Source: Adenophora triphylla var. japonica (taxonomy: Eukaryota; Streptophyta; Magnoliopsida; Asterales; Campanulaceae). Taken from it: a stretch of DNA of 64,000 bases. Location of the stretch: assembly GCA_022495995.1 (NCBI GenBank), contig JAFEMH010001236.1:1-64000 (forward strand), in the 5' to 3' direction. Each line of letters begins with the position of its first letter. Positions within the stretch are counted from its first letter, which is position 1. This document shows positions 57,057-64,000 of this stretch, piece by piece. A program made the translations under genes and the position numbers. Under the pieces are notes generated by a model. The model had not been told where the DNA came from, did no database searches, and saw nothing but the letters and a program-made list of their open reading frames with translations.

Positions 57057-58296
57057 GGAGATTTGAGGAAATTTTTGGAACGTATTTTTGACCTAGGATT
57101 TTGGGAGAGAAGAAGGCGTTGAGACGAGGGTTTAAGAGAGAGAGATGGTAACGGATAGAGAGAGAAACGGAGGAGGTTGAGTGAAAATAGGAGAGTGAGA
57201 GATTAGATAGGAAACAAGATTATAAATTGATTTGACATCTATCTAATCTATCCCTATTAATTCTCTCCATTAATCCCTATCCACACAATCCGAAATAAAC
57301 CCTAACCACTCCCTTTTAAACATCAACTCTTCTTTTAAACAAAAACAACACGGTTGCAAAATAAAAAAAGATTTTTTTTTTAAATAAAACGAAAAAAAAT
57401 AATAAGTAAACTAAATATTATGCAACTAGGCCCAAAACATTATAAGCACAAATCAAAATAAATATGGGTTAGTTACTTAATTAAGTTTACCAAAAATAAA
57501 GGAAACTTGTTGAAGACGTTTTCAAAATCGTAAACTCTTTAATTAAAAAGACTTTCAGATTTTGAGAAATTAATCAAAAATATTTCAAAAATAAGAAATA
57601 ATAAAAAACTAATATAGCACACACTAATGTGTTAAAGGCAATGATGGTAACACGTAGGATAACACATATGATATAAAACCCCTTGATAAATATTTTTCAG
57701 TTTCAAACACTTGAGGCATAACAAGCTGAGCATTTTTTATGCACTTTAGGCATTATAAGCCTATATTCTTTTTAAGTACATTGCTTGTTAATCACGTATC
57801 AATACACTTCTTTAAACAAGAAAGCATCGTAGTAACGAGATCCGTGCTTCGAGTTTGTATTTCAAGTGTAAAGATAAAGTGAGTTTATGCCTTTCAAGTA
57901 GGGTACACTGTAGTAGCGAACTCCATGTCCCTAATACTCAGCATAACTCACCTCATACATTCTCATTGGCAAGAGTACATCGTTGCAGCGAACACCGTGC
58001 CCCGAGCTCGAGAGAATAGTATGGATAAATGCCTTTGCCTTTTATTTATCAACAAGAAAAGATTAGTGACTTTGTCACTTTAAGCATATGAAGGGGAATG
58101 ATATCAGACGTGCTAACCTAAATATCAACCTACCATAATAAAAAGGTCAGCATGTGCCACAGTTAGAACTAAGCTAACCAGATTAAACAAATAATAATGC
58201 ATTTTTTTAAATAAATAAATAAAGAGAAAAAATACACTAATATACAAGTGTTACCCTGAGTGATAACATCACCTGGGGTAGCACAGACAAACAGAC
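57057..58296 (-). other. Spacer between pol and accessory ORF in D
   Basis: This is 1.24 kb of non-coding DNA holding several of the G[A/G]TA[T/G/A]CAC words (57646, 57658, 58248, 58277). It may carry the promoter for the accessory ORF; there is no clear TATA assignment. Confidence 0.55.
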
Positions 58297-60050
58297 TTAG
58301 AGATTACAAAGACCAAGAGATCTTTTCAAACTAGAAAATCTCTCGTGATCTAAGGCCTTGGTAAAGATATCAGCCAGTTGATACTTAGTATCAATATGAT
58401 CAATGTTAATTAGGCCTTTATCTACCATATCTCTAAGGAAATGATGACGTATGTCAATGTGCTTAGTACGGGAATGTTGAACAGGGTTTTTTGAAATGTT
58501 GATAGCACTCAGGTTATCACAGTACATAGTCAAAGAATTACTCTCTAGACCATAGTCATCTAGCATATGTTTTAGCCAAATAAGTTGTGAGCAACAACTA
58601 CCAAACAACATACTCGGACTGTTGTGAAAAGAGAGACACAATTTTGTTTACGACTATACCATGAAACTAAATGGTTACCCAAGTAAAAACACCCCCCACT
58701 AGTACTCTTCCTATCATCCATATCCCCCGCCCAATTCGAGTCACTAAAGCCTACCAAATTGGTATTAGTATCCTTACTAAACCAAATCCCTAATTCACTT
58801 GTTCCTGAGACATATTTAATTATCTTTTTGACAGAATTAAGGTGAGAGACTTTAGGATTGGCTTGATAACGTGCACAAACACACACGCTGAACATGATAT
58901 CAGGACGACTAGAAGTGAGATAGAGAAGGCTACCTATCATAGAACGATATAGAGTAGGATCAACATCCTCACCTACTTGGTCTCTATCAAGTTTGAGAGA
59001 AGAACACATAGGGATTTTTGAACTTTTTGCTCCTTCCAACCCGAACCTTTTTACTAGGCTCTTTGCATACTTGCTTTGTGAAATGAATATTCCTTCATTT
59101 GATTGTTTCACCTGCAAGCCTAGAAAGAATGTTAACTCACCAATCATGCTCATTTCAAATGTTGATGTCATAGCCTCTACAAAATCTTTTAAACATGTTT
59201 GAAAAGTAGAGCCATAGACTATGTCATCAACATAGATTTGAACAATGACTATTTCTTTGCCATGCCTTAGGATAAATAAGGTCCTATCTGCTTCACCTCT
59301 TGAAAAACCATATTCAAGTAAGAAAGAGGTTAAGCGACCATACCATGCACGTGGAGCTTGTTTCAAGCTATATAAGGCTTTATCAAGTCTATACACATGA
59401 TTTGATAGATGAGGATCTTCAAATCCTTTTGGTTGTTTAACAAAAACTTCTTCTTTTAAATAACCATTTAAAAAGGCAGCTTTAACATCCATTTGAAACA
59501 AAGTAATTTTTAGAAAACAAGCTATAGCCAAGAGGAGTCTTATGGATTCTATTCTAGCAACGGGAGCAAAGGTCTCATCAAAGTCAACACCTTCAATTTG
59601 GGTGTAACCTTGAGCTACGAGACAAGCTTTGTTCCTTATAATATTTCCTTGCTCATCTGATTTATTCTTGAAAATTCATTTTGTACCAATTACATTTGTA
59701 TTAATGGGACGTGGTACTAAACACCAAACTTCATTACGAGCAAATTGTTCAAGTTCCTCTTGCATGGCATGTATCCAAAAATTATCTTTTAAAGCTTCAG
59801 AAATATTTTTGGGTTCTAAAGAAGAGACAAAACAGGAATATTTTACCTTGTGGTATGTGGTGGACATGCACATATACCTTGCCATTTCACGGTTACTAAA
59901 GTGTCCTTTATTCCTTGTTCGTACCCCTTCACTTGCTTCTCCAATGATTTGAGATGAAGGATGATCTCTTCTGATCCTAGCTGGTGGATCCCTTCTCAAA
60001 TCTTCATGCACATGAGCATCATCATCTGACTGTTCCTCCTTTTCGATTCT
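58297..60050 (-). pseudogene. rt: Element D reverse transcriptase and RNase H
   Basis: The frame enters near 60050 after a shift. It has the Copia RT start (WIHAMQEELEQFARNEVW), with a TGA near 59677 replacing the usual tryptophan. Then come [29 protein letters not shown], the active site [10 protein letters not shown] and [10 protein letters not shown]. RNase H starts with [20 protein letters not shown]; a frame break near 58620 damages its EY block, and the end (MYCDNLSAINISKNPVQHSRTKHIDIR split across the list of blocks as CDNLSAI and RTKHIDIR) runs to the stop at 58297. It copies RNA to DNA and degrades the template. Confidence 0.85.
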
Positions 60051-63000
60051 TTGGACGGAGTCTTGGGTGATCTGGGAGATGCTATCCCTTCAGTGGCAAC
60101 ACTTGGGCCAGCACCTGGGGTATCACTTACTTGATTTTGATTCTCCAGTTCTTCCAGCAATATTAATGGAGATTCCTGTACTCCATCACCTGTAACACTT
60201 GCTAAATCATCAAAAACAACGTTAATTGATTCCTGAATGGTTTTTAACCTAAGGTTATAAACCCTATATGCTCGACTATCCTGAGCATACCCAAGAAATA
60301 TAGCCTTATCACTTTTAGAGTCAAATTTAGCTAAGTAATCCCGATCATTTAGAACATAACACACACACCCAAATGTATGAAAATAATGAACCTTTGGTAT
60401 CCTACCATTCAAAATTTCATAAGGTGTCATTCTAGTATCAGGTCTTAGAAAAACTCTATTGGCCGTGTGACAAGCTGTGTTTAAGGCCTCAGCCCAAAAT
60501 CTCTTTGAAATTCTTTTTGAAAACAACATCACACGTGCCATCTCAAGTAAGGTCCTATTTTTCCTTTCAGCCACCCCATTTTGTTGAGGTGTTTTAGGAG
60601 CAGAAAACTCATGTTTAATTCCTTTTAATTCACAAAAAGTAAAGAACAATGAATTATCAAACTCCGTTCCATGATCAGACCTTATTCGCATGATAAGAGC
60701 AGAAAATATGTTTTTGATTTTAGCATGTAAGACCTTAAACTTTTCAAAAGTTTCTGATTTTTCTTTTAAAAAATATACCCAAGTAAATCTATAAAAATCA
60801 TCAACTATTACAAAAGTATATTTCTTATCTCCTAAACTGTCTACCTCAACTGGACCCATTAAATCCATATGCATTAATTGAAAACAGTGCGTTGTCCCAG
60901 AATACTCCTCATTATGTTGGGTAGCACTATGGGTAGCACGTGTTTGTTTACCCTTTAGACAATCTTCACATATGATTTTCGTACTTATGTCCAGACTAGG
61001 TATACCTCTTATAGCTTCAGCATTTATGAGTTTCACAATATTACGAAAATGGACATGACCCAACTTTTGATGCCATAAGGTAGCATCATCAACCCTCACA
61101 GAATGACACACTTGTTTATCCTCAACAAGATAACAGTTGTTACTTGATCTAGTACCAGTCATAACACAGTTATTGGTACAATCAAAGACTTCACAAGTGT
61201 TTTTATTGAATTTTACTTCAAGGTTGTCATCACAAAGTTGGCTAATACTAATTAAATTAGTTACCAATCCATCAACATGCAAAACATTTTTCAAAGCAGG
61301 AAATCCAGGTACATTTAATACGCCTTTTCCTACTATATTACTCTTGCCACCACCACCATATGTTACACTACCACCTTGAATAGGTTCATATTCCTTTAAA
61401 AACATTTTTGTTCCAGTCATATGACGAGAACAACCACTATCAAAATACCATGAACCTTCAACATTAGTTTTTAAAGCAGTGCATACAACATCACATATCA
61501 GATTGGACTTAGGTTTCCACACTTTCCTACTTTGATAACTTTTCTTCTGACAGACAGTGATATCTGACGTGCTAGGCAACACTTCAGGTATCACACAGGA
61601 ACTTGACTGTTTCTTTAAGAGAGTTTTACAATCATTTTTCAAATGTCCAGTAGAGTAACAGTAGTTACATATTTTTACCTTGTCAGAAGACTTATCAGAA
61701 GATATAAATTCAACATGATCTCTTTCTTTAACAAAAACTAACTTATCTTCTGTATTAGACAAAGTAGATGTAATAGCATTTAAAGACTCTTGAAAACCCA
61801 TACCTGCCTTGAGTGGTTTGGACAACCCAAGAATTGCATCTAACTTGGTAGAACTCGTGTTGAGTTTCTTGAATGTTGTCTCGGCAAGAGTAAGTTTGCT
61901 CTTGACTTTGTCCAGCTCCACATCTTTGTTTGTGAGTTGAACTTCCAATCTAGTCAAGCCATCAGTCAGGTCTTGAACCTCTTTGGACAGAGAGATCACC
62001 TTCTTGTTCTCTTTCTTCCATTCGTCTACCAATTCTTTGCATAGGTTCTTAAGACCACAAATGAGTTTATCCTTGCTGATCTCCTTACTTTGTTCACCCT
62101 CTTGTGAACTACCTGCATCCATGTTAACAGAACCCACAAAACAAACAGCATTTATCAAATTTAAATCTGTATACCTGTTGGATGATATCGCAGGTGCTAT
62201 CCCACTTTGGATATCACCTGGGGTATCACTGACAGAATCCGAGTCACAATTTGTGACCACCATTGCAGTTTGATCTGAATCTTCATATTGATTGGTCTTC
62301 TCATCTTCATTGTCACTGAGAGAAACCCATAGGTTCTTTCCCATCTTCCTTAGAGTGTTAGCACACTCATTTGAGTAATGACCCCATCCGGAGCAAGCAT
62401 GACATTGGATTGATTCAAGGTATTTTGGATCAGATCTGGATGGATCTGATGATGCTCTCCTTATGGGACCACCTTTCTGAGTAGATGGAAATGTCCTCTT
62501 GGGCATTGAATTGTACACCTTGGTTTGTTGCTCTTTAGCCTTCACCTGCACATTTTCTTTGTTAAATTTTCTCACCATTGAGTTATACTTCCTAGCAAGT
62601 AAGGCAACACTGGCATCTTCACCTAATTCCTCAAAAATTTCGCCATCCTCATTAGTTGAACCACTAGAGGATTGAACTTTTAAAGCAACACTCTTGCCTT
62701 TAGAAGCTTCACTTTGCTCAACAAGGTTTGACTCAAAAAATTTTAAAATGCTCATTAAGGAATTGATGTCCATAGTGGAAAGGTTGTGAGCCTCTTCTAT
62801 AGATGAAACCTTTATATTAAAACGCTCAGGGAGAGTTCTAATAGCCTTTGAAATCAATTGTTTGTTTGTAAAAGGTTCACCTAAAAGTTGACACTCATTA
62901 GCAATGTCAAACAATTTTTCAAAATAAGAGGAGATGGTATCACTTTCACCCATTCTCAACCTTTCATATTTGCCAGTAAGACCTCTAAGTTTGTTTTCAC

Positions 63001-63380
63001 GCACACTAGAATCACCTTCGCAAAACCTTTGTAAAATGTCCCAAGCTTCTTGAGTCAGAACTATTTTGAATAAGTTTAAAAATATGCATGTCAACCTACT
63101 CAAAGATAGCATTAAGAGCTTTCTCATTATAGTTAGCTAGGGTGATCTCTTCATTAGTCCACTCGCCTTCAGGTTTAACCTGAATATCACCATCCTCATC
63201 AGGAGGTAAAAGTGGAAGAGAGTACCCATTAACTATAGATCGCCATGCTCGAAGATCAATTGATTTGATATGCGAGCGAAGACGAATTTTCCAATATGCA
63301 TAATTCGAACCATCTAAAACAGGAAGACGTTTTTGATTGGAATTTGCAGGATCAAAAGCCATGACACCTAGACCAAGCAC
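60050..63380 (-). pseudogene. gag-pol: Element D gag, protease and integrase
   Basis: The Met at 63380 (MAFDPANSNQK) opens gag with LDGSNYAYWKIRLRSHI. A TAG at 63096 and a frameshift just after it break the frame. From 63127 it stays open for 1043 codons, with gag core (FEKLFDIANECQLLG), a first zinc knuckle CHACSGWGHYSNEC, a second CNYCYSTGHLKNDC, and protease WYFDSGCSRHMTG. Integrase has zinc residues (LWHQKLGHVHF, CEDCLKGKQ) and catalytic blocks MDLMGPVEV, RSDHGTEFDN and PQQNGVAERKNR. It ends near 60050 with a shift into RT. Domain order is standard Copia. One break near the start would disable gag. Confidence 0.9.
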
Positions 63381-63400
63381 TTAGTAACGTCAAGTGACCT

Positions 63401-63412
63401 GCTCTGATACCA
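63401..63412 (-). promoter_or_regulatory. Primer binding site of element D
   Basis: The minus strand reads TGGTATCAGAGC, the initiator-Met-tRNA primer site of Copia elements, eight bases after the 5' LTR. Confidence 0.95.
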
Positions 63413-63420
63413 ATTGAAAT

Positions 63421-64000
63421 TGTCACGACTTGAATCACAAGTGATATCCAAGGTAATAACAACACCAACGACAGCACTTGGGATAGCACACACACACTTC
63501 AAAAATAAAACAATTTTGTAAAAGAGTTTGCAGCGGAATAAAAATACCAAAATTGTTTTTTCTCAAGTTATATAAATATAACTTGAGAGTGCCTCTTAGG
63601 CAAGACTTTATAATCACTATAAATGAATTTACAAAGCCGAAAGTTCCCTATAGCTATATCTATTTTGAGCTCTATGGAACAAGAGATAAAGAACGGAATC
63701 CTATCCTAGCCTTCACACACCTTGATACCAAAGTAATCAAATGCGAAATTACAAGGGAGAAAGGATTAAAAAGAACCAAACAAAGATCTCTATCTCTAAG
63801 CTTTTCGAAGGTGTGAATGTGATGATGTAATTGGCATATCTTCAAATGAAACCTTTCAAGCTTATTTATAGTCTTCAAATACTTGAAGGCTACTCAATTA
63901 ACATCCTTGGGGCTGGTCTTGCACGTGGAGGAAGTATAGGGAGAGTGGGTGAAGTTATTCCACAATTCTAGCTCCCATTTCCTCAATTTTAGCAACCAAG
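63421..64000 (-). repeat. 5' LTR of element D, truncated by the window edge
   Basis: This matches 53785-54364 with ten substitutions seen by eye, mostly transitions. The TATA box is at 63863-63870 on the minus strand. About 380 bp more should follow beyond the window. Confidence 0.95.

Larger units (their letters stand above)
53785..64000 (-). mobile_element. Element D: SIRE-like Copia retrotransposon
   Basis: The 3' LTR is 53785-54744 and the 5' LTR starts at 63421 and runs off the window. Between them, reading leftwards, are the Met-tRNA primer site, gag-protease-integrase-RT-RNase H, a 1.2-kb spacer, a long accessory ORF and a polypurine tract. The 580 bp of LTR visible in both copies differ at ten positions by my count, so D is older than C. 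The frames carry several stops and shifts. It is inserted in the accessory ORF of E. Confidence 0.9.

Overview
The window is plant nuclear DNA, most likely from a dicot. It is AT-rich and gene-poor, with one intron-containing host gene embedded in nested LTR retrotransposons and small MITEs. I could not name the species. By my reading the single host gene is a phosphoglycerate-mutase-like gene of the histidine phosphatase superfamily, with ten exons, a 5' leader from about 37812 and coding sequence from 39707 to 45539. Nearly everything else is transposable element.

Layout. (1) 1-8849: element A, a Ty3/gypsy Ogre/Tat-like element on the minus strand. Its 5' LTR is 6987-8849 and it has a broken gag but no pol inside the window. 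It inserted into the integrase of element B. (2) 8850-14340: element B, the 3' part of a plus-strand Athila-type element (integrase, spacer, envelope-position ORF, 3' LTR). (3) 14341-18027 and 28241-28370: element G, another Athila-type element with a gag tail but no pol; B lies against its interior. (4) 18028-28235: element C, a complete, very young Athila-type insertion (1458 and 1457 bp LTRs, 5-bp target duplication attag) inside the 3' LTR of G. (5) 28371-37811: element H, a minus-strand Tat/Retand-like gypsy with two RNase H domains and an antisense, probably spliced accessory ORF. A 516-bp hAT-type MITE with a perfect 8-bp duplication interrupts its RT. (6) 37812-48879: the host gene and a downstream spacer rich in Stowaway-like MITEs. 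(7) 48880-64000: a nest of three Copia elements, F (plus) interrupted by E (minus, SIRE-like), itself interrupted by D (minus, SIRE-like).

No element here looks autonomous: every pol or gag I could follow has stops or frameshifts. C has almost identical LTRs but badly decayed ORFs, so it was probably copied in trans as an already dead element.

The most unusual signal is that several elements carry their own short DNA word, repeated far beyond chance. The Athila elements B, C and G have paired GTGGGCGACCGCCCA-like sites 21-23 bp apart, recurring every 73 bp; they lie in their LTRs and, in B, also upstream of the envelope-position ORF. SIRE-like element D has about twenty G[A/G]TA[T/G/A]CAC sites spread over LTR, gag, pol, accessory ORF and spacers. 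SIRE-like element E has about 26 GCGGTT/AACCGC sites over LTR and accessory ORF. Each of these families also carries a non-pol accessory ORF. I suggest, as inference only, a self-recognition arrangement resembling VANC anti-silencing proteins and their private motifs in VANDAL transposons. All boundaries, counts and translations were read by eye.
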